DNA of 64,000 nt from a virus: positions 1 to 64,000 of the IMG/VR virus record IMGVR_UViG_3300010401_000640. The stretch is one strand, 5' to 3'. The notes below the pieces were generated by a model. It worked only from the letters and a program-made list of their open reading frames with translations, searched no databases and was not told where the DNA came from. Positions 26,446 through 34,280 of the stretch are shown here, piece after piece. A program made the translations under genes and the position numbers. Each line of letters starts with the position of its first letter. Position 1 is the stretch's first letter.

Positions 26446-28435
26446 GTGGAACCTCCTTGGCCTCCGCGGCGAGGGGACAACCTTTCAACCACTCAGGAGT
26501 CTGCGACATCACCCGTTCTACGTCTTTCGCGAAAACTGACGCGTCCACTTCCGTGATGGCCTCGTCATGCGCGGTGAATAACACCGTTCCGTCCCCAAAG
26601 GTTCTATCCAGGGCCAAACAGTGTTCGGCAAACACGTCTCGAGCAATTGCTTGAATCATGTTTTCCGTTAAGGCCCCACCATAGAGGGGCACGCGCATCA
26701 GCTTTCCGTTCTTGATGGCCTCGGCCCGAACACAACATTTATTCCGCCACTTCCCAATCTCTTCATCGAAATGTTTGAGCCATTCCCTCGCAACCTTCCG
26801 GTATGTAAGCTTCCTACCAGAGGGCAGCTCGATGGTGAACTCGCCGTCGAGCACGCTGTCCTTGTAGGCTTTGTCCAGGTGCTTCCACAGCGCGACTGTG
26901 AGCGGGTTGCGGGCCCGGAAATCCTTCACGATGCGGCGCGCGACGAATCCGTAGCCAGAAACCATGCGGGGCGTTCCGTCAGTGTTCAGCACCGGCTCGC
27001 CGTCCTCGTTCAGCATGGGCACGAACTCCGGGTCATCCTTGGTGACGTCGCAGCGCGCTTGGTCCCACGCAAGCTTGATGAACTTTTCCCACGCGCATTG
27101 GTAGCCGAGGCCCAGCACCTGCGCCTTGGAAAGCGCATAGCGGTCCTTGTCGGCCTTCTTGAGGTCGCCCCCGGTCCAGCCCATCTGCTGGCGCGCGAAG
27201 GCCTCGTAGGGTGATTGGCCCGCAGCCATCATGTCGAGCAGCTCCTGGTTGCCCACCACCCAGGCCAACACGCGCGGCTCGATTTGTGACAAATCGCTGA
27301 CTATCATTTTCTTGCCGGCACGCGGGATGAGGATAGAGCGGATGTCCAGCGAGGCGGTGACATAGCCGGGCAGCGGCTTCCGCTCAATCTGCGATTGTTC
27401 GATTTCCTTCAGTCGGTCCGGCTCATTTATCAGGAAGCCCTTGTCGTCCCGGAAGAGAGGCTCCTTCCGTAGATTTTGCATATTTACACCCCCGTCTCCC
27501 GACCATCGGCCGGTATGCGCGCCGAAATACTTCAGGCGAAACTGAAGGATGCCGTCGGGCGTGAGCCGCTCCTTAATGGTCTCGAGCGACTCCAGGAACT
27601 TGGAAATGGAGCGGCGCTTCGCCACGTTGGCCGCCCACGCGAAGCGCGGGGAATAGAGCGCTTCCCACTGGTCGAAGGCCTCCTCGCCCTCGTGGGCCTT
27701 GACGGGCGGGCTGGGGATGCCCTCGCGCCGGCACTGCTCGGCGATGGCCTTCGGCGAAGTCGGCGCGGCTCCCTCGGCAATCCAAGGCAGCGTGGCCTCG
27801 CAGTCCTTGAGCATGGAGTGCGCGGTCTTGATGTAGTCGGTAAGCTTGGCGACATCAACCTGCACGCCCCGCTTTCCCTGCCGGCTGGTCTGGTCGGCGA
27901 GCGCCCGCTCGAACGCCGGCCACTTGTCGGCGTGCTTCACGAAGAGTTCGCGCGTGGTGACTGAGTCGCGCCGGCCATATTTGACCATGTCCAGCCACCA
28001 GCCCTCGGCCTTCATCTGGTCGGGCGTCTTGCCGTTGGCACGGTCGCGGACGCTCTTGTCGAGCTGAACGCCCAGAAGGTGCTTGGCGGCCTCCTCGAGG
28101 GAGCGGCGGTTGCAAAGACAGGCCGACATGTTCGCGGTGCAATACCAAGCCGCCGGCTTGATGCGTGGCGCAAGGCCGAGCTCCACAAGCCGCTCATACA
28201 CGCCCGAGTCGAAGTGAGCGTTGTGGCTCACCAAAATCTGGCCGTCGAGCGCTTCCCAGTTGAAGTTTTTCGGGTCGTCCGCCCAGGTCTCCTTTTCGTC
28301 CGCGACGGTCAGCAGGTAGGCGTGGAACCGCGGGTCGTGGAGATATTGGTAGTCGCCCATCGAGGTCACGCTGTAGTTCGACTTCTTGTGGAAGAAGGTC
28401 TCGAAGTCAACGCCGATGATGCGCGGCTCACTCAT
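26432..28435 (-). CDS. Family A DNA polymerase with 3'-5' exonuclease domain
   Basis: A 667-residue replicative polymerase. The N-terminus has the exonuclease motif VDFETF (near 10), VSHNAHFDSG and a later GRRDSVTT. The polymerase domain has FGAHTGRWSG, motif A SDLSQIEPRVLAW (near 380), motif B RYALSKAQVLGLGYQ and motif C TAHDEAITEV (near 622). This is the layout of podovirus and some siphovirus PolA-type enzymes. Start MSEPRIIG overlaps the stop of the small membrane gene upstream; longer upstream frames lack support. Confidence 0.95.
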   Translation of the reverse strand: MSEPRIIGVDFETFFHKKSNYSVTSMGDYQYLHDPRFHAYLLTVADEKETWADDPKNFNWEALDGQILVSHNAHFDSGVYERLVELGLAPRIKPAAWYCTANMSACLCNRRSLEEAAKHLLGVQLDKSVRDRANGKTPDQMKAEGWWLDMVKYGRRDSVTTRELFVKHADKWPAFERALADQTSRQGKRGVQVDVAKLTDYIKTAHSMLKDCEATLPWIAEGAAPTSPKAIAEQCRREGIPSPPVKAHEGEEAFDQWEALYSPRFAWAANVAKRRSISKFLESLETIKERLTPDGILQFRLKYFGAHTGRWSGDGGVNMQNLRKEPLFRDDKGFLINEPDRLKEIEQSQIERKPLPGYVTASLDIRSILIPRAGKKMIVSDLSQIEPRVLAWVVGNQELLDMMAAGQSPYEAFARQQMGWTGGDLKKADKDRYALSKAQVLGLGYQCAWEKFIKLAWDQARCDVTKDDPEFVPMLNEDGEPVLNTDGTPRMVSGYGFVARRIVKDFRARNPLTVALWKHLDKAYKDSVLDGEFTIELPSGRKLTYRKVAREWLKHFDEEIGKWRNKCCVRAEAIKNGKLMRVPLYGGALTENMIQAIARDVFAEHCLALDRTFGDGTVLFTAHDEAITEVDASVFAKDVERVMSQTPEWLKGCPLAAEAKEVPHYLK

Positions 28436-28601
28436 GGTTGTAATCACCCACGCAGAAGTTGAGAACGAGGATGACGCAGAGCAGGACCGCGGTTGGGACC
28501 AGACCATAACGATTCGTCAATTCAATGAAACTCCAACACAAGCCGACCAGGAGGCCGAGCGCGCCGGACGCCAACAGAAACCGAAACAGGAATTTCCTCA
28601 T
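28428..28601 (-). CDS. Small two-helix membrane protein
   Basis: A 57-residue protein, MRKFLFRFLLASGALGLL at the start, with two predicted membrane segments (about 5-25 and 35-52). It overlaps both neighbours by ATGA-type junctions. Small membrane proteins of this sort in phage early or middle operons often alter the host envelope or exclude other phages; no specific role can be assigned. Confidence 0.65.
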   Translation of the reverse strand: MRKFLFRFLLASGALGLLVGLCWSFIELTNRYGLVPTAVLLCVILVLNFCVGDYNHE

Positions 28602-28912
28602 AACGTAATGCCGCAGCTCGGCGTGCCCTGCACCTTGTTGCGAATGATTTTCCGGACCGCGGCCTCGAGCCGACGATGCGCCAAGTCGGCCGTCATTCCG
28701 TAGATGAGTCGGAGGTCGCCGTAGTCGGCGGGTCCGTCATGCAGCGGTTCCCGGACCTTGCTCTCGATTTGCCGGAGGAGACAATCAATCTCGGCCTCGA
28801 CGTCATCGAGAAACTCTTGGCTCACGCGTTTGAATTTGCCGGCGCGGTTCGCCTTCGAACAGGCGAGCGCGTATTCCCGGACGTTGGATTCGACAGTCAG
28901 GTTGTTGCTCAT
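28598..28912 (-). CDS. Small helical protein, possibly DNA-binding
   Basis: A 104-residue, all-helical protein beginning MSNNLTVESNVREYA. The part VESNVREYALAC followed by KRVSQEFLDDVEAEIDCLL is weakly reminiscent of bacterial histone-fold proteins, which start with V-x-S-x-V-R/K-E-Y and have R-V-S-x-x-F in helix two. The similarity is short and not proven. It lies directly upstream of the polymerase region in a coupled run. Confidence 0.55.
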   Translation of the reverse strand: MSNNLTVESNVREYALACSKANRAGKFKRVSQEFLDDVEAEIDCLLRQIESKVREPLHDGPADYGDLRLIYGMTADLAHRRLEAAVRKIIRNKVQGTPSCGITL

Positions 28913-29031
28913 TCTTTTAGACCTTGGATGACTCGGACCACGACACAGACCGTCAGGGCCACGAAAATAGTTGAGGCGCACACCGCCAGAACGGCGGAAC
29001 TCCACAATACACAAAGTTCAGGAATTGTCAT
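28909..29031 (-). CDS. Tiny single-span membrane protein
   Basis: A 40-residue protein, MTIPELCVLWSSAVLAVC onward, with one long hydrophobic segment (about 6-34) and a short RVIQGLKE tail. Its stop overlaps the next start (TGA within aatgag). Too short for family assignment. Confidence 0.55.
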   Translation of the reverse strand: MTIPELCVLWSSAVLAVCASTIFVALTVCVVVRVIQGLKE

Positions 29032-29063
29032 AAAGGAAGCCGGGCAGAAGGTTTGCCGGAGAT

Positions 29064-29342
29064 TTACTCTGCGGCCACATTTTCTTTTAGAGCGCCCGGA
29101 AAGTAATAGTTCACCAAGACTTCAATTGTGGCCCGCTGATGCTCAGCCCAGGCCGCGTCCCTTCGGCTCTCCCAGGCCCGTCTAAAGTCCGCCGGCTGAT
29201 TCAGGTCCAGGGCCATGTGCGAGGCCTCACGATAGACCTCCCAGGCGCGGTCTGCTTTTTCTTGGTCGGTCATGAGGAGGAAAAGGACCCGAGTCTTGTA
29301 TTTGTTCCCCGGGTTAATCGGCGGGCCCGGCCCATTTTTCAT
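29064..29342 (-). CDS. Small helical protein, unknown
   Basis: A 92-residue protein rich in Ala, Glu, Arg and Trp (KADRAWEVYREASHMALDL, RRAWESRRDAAWAEHQRA), predicted to be helical. The ATG at 29342 is preceded by taaggtggg, a fair SD; an internal ATG at 29273 would give 69 residues and lacks an SD. No family recognised. Confidence 0.55.
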   Translation of the reverse strand: MKNGPGPPINPGNKYKTRVLFLLMTDQEKADRAWEVYREASHMALDLNQPADFRRAWESRRDAAWAEHQRATIEVLVNYYFPGALKENVAAE

Positions 29343-29368
29343 GGCTGCCCACCTTAAGCGCACCGCGA

Positions 29369-30208
29369 TTAGCTGCCGGTGATGCTCTTGATGAAGGCTC
29401 GGAGGACTTCCGAGGTCTTCTGTCCAGCGCGCAAGACCGGGACATACGACGTGTTGCCCGTCGAGTAGGTCTTCAGCTTGGTGCCGAACGTGTAGTTGAA
29501 GGACGAGTAGCCGCCCGCCGTGAGGTGGCCGGCCTTCTTGTCGTTGCGGATGACCTGGGCGCACTCGGTGAACAGGCCGCCCTTCATGTCGAGCGTGGCC
29601 AGTGCATACTGTTGGTCCTCGCAGACGAACGGGAACAAGATGCGGTCGGGGTCCTGCACATGGCTGGGCTTGCGGATGAGAAACAGCGCGGTCGAGAGTG
29701 TCTTGAACTCCCGCGACGGCATGCCGGCCGCCAGCTTGTCCTTGTGCTCCTTGAAGTTGAGCGTGCCGTTAGCGCGCGCCACTTCCTTGAGCGAGTGGCA
29801 GAGCAGGCCCTGCTCGTCGCCACCGTAGGGGACCACTTCCGTGTATCGGTCCTTGCGGAAGCCGATTGCCACGACATACAGCGGCTCCGTGCCGGCCTTG
29901 GTGAGCGCGCCATCGCGCAGGACGGGCGGCGTGAAAATCGCCATCTGGTCCTTGAGCACAATCTCGCCCAGCGCGAAGGCAACCGCGAGGCTGCTCGACT
30001 TCTGAACGATTTTGATTTTCGGGAACTTGACCTCGGCGAAACCGATGTCATCCTCGTTGTATGGAAAGGCCGGCGCAGGTGCGGCGACGTCCGTGCAGGT
30101 CGGCTCAACGGGATTGCCGTTTTCGTCGCACGGGGTTGGGGTGGCCGGAGAGTTGGGTTCTGTGGCGTCCACAGGAACTCCGGGTTTGCTGAAGGAAACA
30201 TTACTCAC
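29369..30208 (-). CDS. Presumed single-stranded DNA-binding-type replication protein
   Basis: A 279-residue protein with an N-terminal Pro-rich tail and a beta-rich core (FPKIKIVQKSSS, ALGEIVL, MAIFTPPVL, PLYVVAIGF, LCHSLKEVARANG, HVQDPDRILFPFVC, YSSFNYTFGTK). Proteins of this size and strand pattern, located beside recombination nuclease and polymerase genes, are often phage ssDNA-binding proteins, but no OB-fold motif was confirmed. It is immediately downstream of a PD-(D/E)XK nuclease, separated by an inserted endonuclease VII-like gene. Confidence 0.5.
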   Translation of the reverse strand: MSNVSFSKPGVPVDATEPNSPATPTPCDENGNPVEPTCTDVAAPAPAFPYNEDDIGFAEVKFPKIKIVQKSSSLAVAFALGEIVLKDQMAIFTPPVLRDGALTKAGTEPLYVVAIGFRKDRYTEVVPYGGDEQGLLCHSLKEVARANGTLNFKEHKDKLAAGMPSREFKTLSTALFLIRKPSHVQDPDRILFPFVCEDQQYALATLDMKGGLFTECAQVIRNDKKAGHLTAGGYSSFNYTFGTKLKTYSTGNTSYVPVLRAGQKTSEVLRAFIKSITGS

Positions 30209-30603
30209 TGTTTGTCCTTGTTGTTTTGTTTGTTGTGTTGTTCGAGATACGCAATCGCGCGCATCAAAATTCTAGGGTCGTCCTTGAATCCGCCAAGCGC
30301 GGGGTTACATCGACGACAAAGCAGCCCCCGCACTTTTCCGGTTTTGTGGTCATGGTCAACGTGAGGCTGATTCATGTGCTCACCACATATAGCACACCGC
30401 TCTTGCTGAGCGCGAATAATAGACTCGTATTCTTCCAGGGTCATTCCGTAATAAAACTTGAGGTTGGACTTCCTCGAAAGCCACGCGCTCCGGGTATGGT
30501 TGGCCAGCCTCCACAAACGATTTTTCTCAATGAGCAGGGCCTTGTTTTTAAGACGGTATCGTTTAACGGCATCCCGTCGGGCTTGCTTTTGTGCTTCAGT
30601 CAT
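30205..30603 (-). CDS. Endonuclease VII-like homing endonuclease
   Basis: A 132-residue protein. A basic helical N-terminus (ARRDAVKRYRLKNKALL) is followed by YGMTLEEYESII, CAICGEHM, HVDHDHKTGKVRGLLCRRCN, the core of phage recombination endonuclease VII-like HNH proteins. It overlaps both the nuclease upstream and the ssDNA-binding-like gene downstream, and its tail contains aagga 12 bases before the downstream ATG. Confidence 0.92.
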   Translation of the reverse strand: MTEAQKQARRDAVKRYRLKNKALLIEKNRLWRLANHTRSAWLSRKSNLKFYYGMTLEEYESIIRAQQERCAICGEHMNQPHVDHDHKTGKVRGLLCRRCNPALGGFKDDPRILMRAIAYLEQHNKQNNKDKQ

Positions 30604-31745
30604 CGGCTTGCTGTCTTCCCGCTGTCCTTGTCAGTCGCCATGCGGAGGACCGAGAAGGAAGGGCCCATCTCGGCGGCCCCTTCCTCGACCAACGCCTGAC
30701 GAAACGCGTCGCTCGACTTTTCTTTCTGTCCGCGCGGGGCGACGAGCTCGATTAATCTGTCCAAGGGAGTGAGAGTTATTTCGTAGAGCGCCTCAATCTT
30801 CTCGGCGTGCTCGGGCGGCACGAAACGCTTCGCAATCTCGCCCACCTGCTTCGCGCGTTTGATGTTGAGCCGCTGCTGCGGCACGAGCACGTAACCCTCG
30901 GGAATAAACTCCTCGTCGGTCAGCGCCTTCTGCGTGGCGTTCTTCCGGAACGACTCGGCCCACAGCTTGACCACTGTCGCCAGCTTCATGCCGGCCGCCA
31001 CTTGGCGCGGGTCCTCGAGCGTCACGGTGTTGATATCCTCGGGCACCACCATCGGCGCATACTTTTTCCCGACCTGAATCACGAGCTCCGCTACCTTCGG
31101 ACACTTGCCCACGAGGCTACAGAAAAGGCAAGTTCCCACCGTCGCCCGCGCCATTGAAAAGTCCGAATCCAACTTCGCAGCCTCCACCGCTCGGAGGACC
31201 ACTGTTCGGATGCGGAGGAGAAACCGGTCGGGATTAGAGATGTCAAACGTGTGAGAAGATTCATGGTCGATGTGGGGTTGGAAAAAGCGGACCGTGCAGG
31301 TCTTGAGCGCGGGAAACATTTTCTTCAGGCCCAGCATGTAGGCGATACCCTGAAGGTTGTCCTCCGCGTGGGTCACGGCGTTGCGGCCGAACTTCCAGTC
31401 GTCCACCTCGGCGCGCGTGTGGTCGGCCGACACGATGCCCAGGTCGAGGTAGCCGGCGGTAGTGGCCTCGTCGTCCACCGGAAGATAGACCTCGCGCAAC
31501 ACGATTGCGCCGGGCCCGAAAGATGCGATGCGCTCCTCGGCCAGCGCCTTGCACTGCGCGACCGCTATTGCCTTGTAGTCCGGGATGCGGTCGTCGTCAA
31601 GGTCGGACTCCACCGCGTTGTGCTGGAGCGTGCCCATGATGGAGGCCTCATTCTCCGACTGCGTCGGCTGATACTTCGGACAGGCCTCCCGGCACTGGAG
31701 CGTGCTCGGACTATACGGATGATGAACCCGGTCGGAGGCGCTCAT
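30600..31745 (-). CDS. PD-(D/E)XK nuclease, Cas4/AddB-like
   Basis: A 381-residue protein. The nuclease signature includes GTLQHNAVE (near 39), AGYLDLGIV (D101) and AEVDDWKFG (D116-x-K118), followed by QGIAYMLGL. Cysteines C18 and C22 plus a later GTCLFCSLVGKC could hold an iron-sulphur cluster as in AddB and Cas4. It would be an exonuclease in phage recombination, paired with the putative ssDNA-binding protein downstream. The start MSASDR overlaps the next gene upstream by ATGA. Confidence 0.82.
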   Translation of the reverse strand: MSASDRVHHPYSPSTLQCREACPKYQPTQSENEASIMGTLQHNAVESDLDDDRIPDYKAIAVAQCKALAEERIASFGPGAIVLREVYLPVDDEATTAGYLDLGIVSADHTRAEVDDWKFGRNAVTHAEDNLQGIAYMLGLKKMFPALKTCTVRFFQPHIDHESSHTFDISNPDRFLLRIRTVVLRAVEAAKLDSDFSMARATVGTCLFCSLVGKCPKVAELVIQVGKKYAPMVVPEDINTVTLEDPRQVAAGMKLATVVKLWAESFRKNATQKALTDEEFIPEGYVLVPQQRLNIKRAKQVGEIAKRFVPPEHAEKIEALYEITLTPLDRLIELVAPRGQKEKSSDAFRQALVEEGAAEMGPSFSVLRMATDKDSGKTASR

Positions 31746-31939
31746 TTCAGAATGGCGAGCACGATTAGGCTCACCAGGAGCACGATGCCGACAATCGCCA
31801 ACGGACCCCAGAGCGGCGCGGTGACCCACCACCAGGACCAGCTGATGACGCCGCACAGCTTGAGGGTGAGAAACACGGTGAACAGAACGCCACCCAGTCC
31901 GATGCCGTTCCCAGTTGAGTTGTTGTTGCTTTCAGACAT
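31742..31939 (-). CDS. Small membrane protein of the 'Fragile-X-F' phage type
   Basis: A 65-residue protein with a Gly/Asn N-terminus and two membrane segments, containing LTLKLCGVISWSWWWVTAP. This string matches a widespread family of tiny phage and prophage membrane proteins annotated as transmembrane Fragile-X-F. Function of the family is unknown. It overlaps the nuclease start by ATGA. Confidence 0.72.
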   Translation of the reverse strand: MSESNNNSTGNGIGLGGVLFTVFLTLKLCGVISWSWWWVTAPLWGPLAIVGIVLLVSLIVLAILK

Positions 31940-31944
31940 AAAGT

Positions 31945-32070
31945 TTAGAACAAACGGAGCCACGCGGAAAGAATAATCCAGAGCGTCCCCAGAACCATGC
32001 TCACCAGGAACAGGGCAAACACGCCCATCACTAGTGCCTCCATGGCGGCCACAAAGGATTCGAGTTTCAT
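31945..32070 (-). CDS. Tiny membrane protein
   Basis: A 41-residue protein (MKLESFVAAMEALVMGVF at the start) with one hydrophobic helix of about 22 residues and a basic C-terminus (AWLRLF). The start overlaps the upstream mini-gene's stop (CCATGA). One of several tiny membrane genes in this stretch. Confidence 0.55.
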   Translation of the reverse strand: MKLESFVAAMEALVMGVFALFLVSMVLGTLWIILSAWLRLF

Positions 32071-32159
32071 GGGAACAAAAGCCACCACAAGAACACCAAG
32101 GCCGCAAGGGCCCACACAATCTCCAAGAAGACAATCACCCGCGTCTCACGTTTGTTCAC
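32067..32159 (-). CDS. Tiny single-span membrane peptide, GTG start
   Basis: A 30-residue peptide with GTG start, a charged N-terminus (NKRETR) and one hydrophobic helix ending WWLLFP. It is linked by overlap to both neighbours. Very short, so kept at modest confidence. Confidence 0.4.
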   Translation of the reverse strand: MNKRETRVIVFLEIVWALAALVFLWWLLFP

Positions 32160-32334
32160 TCGATTTCTTCTCCTTAGCCGGCAGCCGAGGTGCCGGCACG
32201 ATTTGAGTTTGGAGGCCGCGCTTCGCGCATTCCTCGCGGTAGGCCCCGGTCTCCGGCCGTCCGCCCGGCCCCCAAAGGGCCCGCGCGATTTCACGACCGC
32301 GGGTCCCTACTTTTCCTTTGTTGCTGCTGGACAT
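32146..32334 (-). CDS. Small basic protein, unknown
   Basis: A 62-residue protein beginning MSSSNKGKVGTRGREIARAL, with a lysine-rich tail (PAKEKKSSEQT). An SD-like tgaggt lies just before the ATG. No motif recognised. It partly overlaps the next tiny membrane peptide. Confidence 0.5.
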   Translation of the reverse strand: MSSSNKGKVGTRGREIARALWGPGGRPETGAYREECAKRGLQTQIVPAPRLPAKEKKSSEQT

Positions 32335-32337
32335 ACC

Positions 32338-32400
32338 TCAGTGTGCCTCACAAGCCGAGTTGGGGCAACTAATACCATCGCCAAGATGCCGGTCACTCAT
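32338..32400 (-). CDS. Possible 20-residue mini-gene
   Basis: A short frame MSDRHLGDGISCPNSACEAH placed between two genes with the same close spacing as its neighbours; its two cysteines are five residues apart. It fills the only gap in this stretch. It may be chance. Confidence 0.3.
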   Translation of the reverse strand: MSDRHLGDGISCPNSACEAH

Positions 32401-32405
32401 AAGGG

Positions 32406-33119
32406 TTAGTATTTTCCGAGGCCACGGCTGGGGAGGGTTTCGCGGATAGATTTCTGGATGCCCTCAAGGCTGAGTTCGTTGAACCGGGAGCCGTAGTCAT
32501 AGCAGACGTCTGCGAGGACTCGGCTCAGATTCTCGTTGTCGATGACGTAGCCGGCGCGATAGAACTTCATCATCCGCAGCACCGAGCCCAGCGGGTCGTT
32601 GTCCTTGGGGGAAGTGAAGACCAGGGTTTGCGTCATGGCGTCGTTGTGAAACGTAGGGGCGCACCGGCTCACGAACTTCTCGCCGTCCCACCAGATTGCC
32701 GCCTGTGAGGGGGTGAAGTCGAAGGCGTCGATGACCTTATTCATGTCGTCGAACACCCAGCGGAAAATCACTTGAGGCGCGGGTTCTTTGTAGCCGCTGA
32801 CAATCGTGAAGGCGTTCCCAGTCTCGACAATCCGCTTTTCTGTCCCGTTGAGCCGGACATACGGAGCCGTCTCAAGAAGGTCCACGGCGATTGCCGCGGC
32901 CGCATCCTTCGAGGTAGTGAAGATGTCGATGTCCTTCGGGGTGTCGCACTCAACGACAATATCACGGACGAATCCGCCGGCCACGCAGCATTTATGCGTC
33001 TTGAGAGCCTTTCGCACAGAAGCGGGAAAGGCGGTCACGCACCGCCGGAGTTCGTCGGCGCTCAGTGTTTCCGTCGGGGCCAGACTAATGACTTCGGCTT
33101 TAAAGATGTCGATGTTCAT
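32406..33119 (-). CDS. Pol beta-superfamily nucleotidyltransferase (CCA-adding-like head)
   Basis: A 237-residue protein with the nucleotidyltransferase signature VAGGFVRDIV (G48-G49, R52-D53) and TPKDIDIFTT (D63-x-D65). This pattern is shared by class II CCA-adding enzymes and poly(A) polymerases; the C-terminal RNA-binding body is short here. A substrate cannot be named: tRNA 3' ends, small RNAs or a protein are possible. The genome's two tRNA-like RNAs at 18840 and 19112 lack an encoded CCA. Confidence 0.75.
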   Translation of the reverse strand: MNIDIFKAEVISLAPTETLSADELRRCVTAFPASVRKALKTHKCCVAGGFVRDIVVECDTPKDIDIFTTSKDAAAAIAVDLLETAPYVRLNGTEKRIVETGNAFTIVSGYKEPAPQVIFRWVFDDMNKVIDAFDFTPSQAAIWWDGEKFVSRCAPTFHNDAMTQTLVFTSPKDNDPLGSVLRMMKFYRAGYVIDNENLSRVLADVCYDYGSRFNELSLEGIQKSIRETLPSRGLGKY

Positions 33120-33160
33120 GGATTTGTGTGCAGCAGCGGCCGGTTCGTAGTTGGGGTTGT

Positions 33161-33334
33161 TTACTTCTTCTTCCGATTTCTCGGGACAAAGTCTGGGTTG
33201 TGTTTGATGGCCTCGAGCAACCGCGTTTGAGCGGCGGCGTTTTCGGGCGTGGTGTCCTTGGCGAGCACGCGGCCGGTCTTGGTGTTGACGACCTTGACGT
33301 GCCCCTTTTTCAGGGTCCTAGTTCCGTATGGCAT
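33161..33334 (-). CDS. Small basic protein, unknown
   Basis: A 57-residue protein, MPYGTRTLKKGHVKVVNTKT at the start and NRKKK at the end. A beta hairpin (HVKVVNTKTGRVLAKDTT) is followed by a helix. It may bind nucleic acid. Overlaps the upstream gene by 17 bases. Confidence 0.6.
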   Translation of the reverse strand: MPYGTRTLKKGHVKVVNTKTGRVLAKDTTPENAAAQTRLLEAIKHNPDFVPRNRKKK

Positions 33335-33599
33335 TTGTCTGTTCTGGGTTGTGACTCGGCGAGAGCCAAGTCGATTTGATTCTGTCCACCGCCGCGCCCG
33401 AAAGCCAGCCCTGCCGCCAGACGTTTCGGACCTTGTGCTGACCGCGCTCGGTGTGCGGGCATTCCTCGAAGCGCACTCCACGGGCCTGGGCGTCGAAGCC
33501 CTCCTCCCAGTGTGCGAAGACTTGTTTCTGACACTTGGTCAGCGCGAGCTCGGGGTTGTCCGAGACGGAGATTCTACGGTTGTCGATAGATAGTTTCAT
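33318..33599 (-). CDS. Small protein, unknown
   Basis: A 93-residue protein beginning MKLSIDNRRISVSDNPEL. Contains FAHWEEGFDAQARG and a Cys/His pair (ECPHTERGQH). The ATG overlaps the upstream stop (ATGA), which supports translation. No family recognised. Confidence 0.55.
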   Translation of the reverse strand: MKLSIDNRRISVSDNPELALTKCQKQVFAHWEEGFDAQARGVRFEECPHTERGQHKVRNVWRQGWLSGAAVDRIKSTWLSPSHNPEQTNAIRN

Positions 33600-33751
33600 T
33601 CTTGGCCGAAGGTATCACTCCACTTGCGCCTTGTCAACTCCACGACGCGAACGCCGAAAAGAAAGATGACCAGCGCGACGGCGCACACCAGCAGCAACGT
33701 GGCCGACACCACGACAGTCACCGCAAGTTTACATATCGACGCGAAAGGCAT
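33596..33751 (-). CDS. Small membrane protein
   Basis: A 51-residue protein with one long hydrophobic segment (about 8-36, LAVTVVVSATLLLVCAVALV) and a charged C-terminus. Nested overlap with the end of the secreted protein gene upstream (23 bases) and ATGA overlap downstream. Function unknown. Confidence 0.55.
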   Translation of the reverse strand: MPFASICKLAVTVVVSATLLLVCAVALVIFLFGVRVVELTRRKWSDTFGQE

Positions 33752-34280
33752 AAACCACGCCCTCGTAAACGAGCGGCTCGACCGGGGTAATGCAGCCGGT
33801 CTGCGGCTCGACAAAGACCCAACTGCCGTCTGCGAGCCAGACGACGTTGAGAACGTGGTAGGCCTTGAGATGTGTGCCCACGGCGTTCGGGAAAAGCGCG
33901 CCGTAGTCCCCGTCGATTTCGACATAGACCATTCCAACGGCAATTGAGGCGGGAAGCCGAGGAGAGGTTCGCCGAAGCCAAACATGGGAGACGTGCATGA
34001 ACTCGCGGGCGATGTCGTCGCAGTCCGCGGCCTCGGGCATGTATTCGATAAGGTCGCGCTTGAGGAAGTAGAAGGCGACGATTTGTTCGAGCTGCTCGCG
34101 GGTCGGTCGGAGATACCAAACATCGAAGCTGGAATCGGGGAAATGCCGAGTGACGGCGAAGGTTGTGGTGAGCGAGGCGTCAAGGTCGTCGGCCCCAACA
34201 AAGGGGTTGAGGTCTTCTTCAGCCGCGATGAGCCGCGTCAACGTGAGCGCGAGCAGTAAGCCCGTTAGGAGTTTTTTCAA
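33729..34280 (-). CDS. Exported cysteine-peptidase/transglutaminase-like protein
   Basis: A 183-residue protein with a signal peptide (MKKLLTGLLLALTLTRLIAA). The mature part has AADCDDIAREF (C87), KAYHVLNVVWL (H142) and VFVEPQTG (E158). A Cys at the start of a helix, followed by a His in a strand and an acidic residue in the next strand, is the papain/transglutaminase-like arrangement seen in some phage proteins related to the MOA lectin peptidase domain. It would act in the periplasm or outside the cell. A second exported protein with the same logic lies at 37639. Confidence 0.6.
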   Translation of the reverse strand: MKKLLTGLLLALTLTRLIAAEEDLNPFVGADDLDASLTTTFAVTRHFPDSSFDVWYLRPTREQLEQIVAFYFLKRDLIEYMPEAADCDDIAREFMHVSHVWLRRTSPRLPASIAVGMVYVEIDGDYGALFPNAVGTHLKAYHVLNVVWLADGSWVFVEPQTGCITPVEPLVYEGVVYAFRVDM

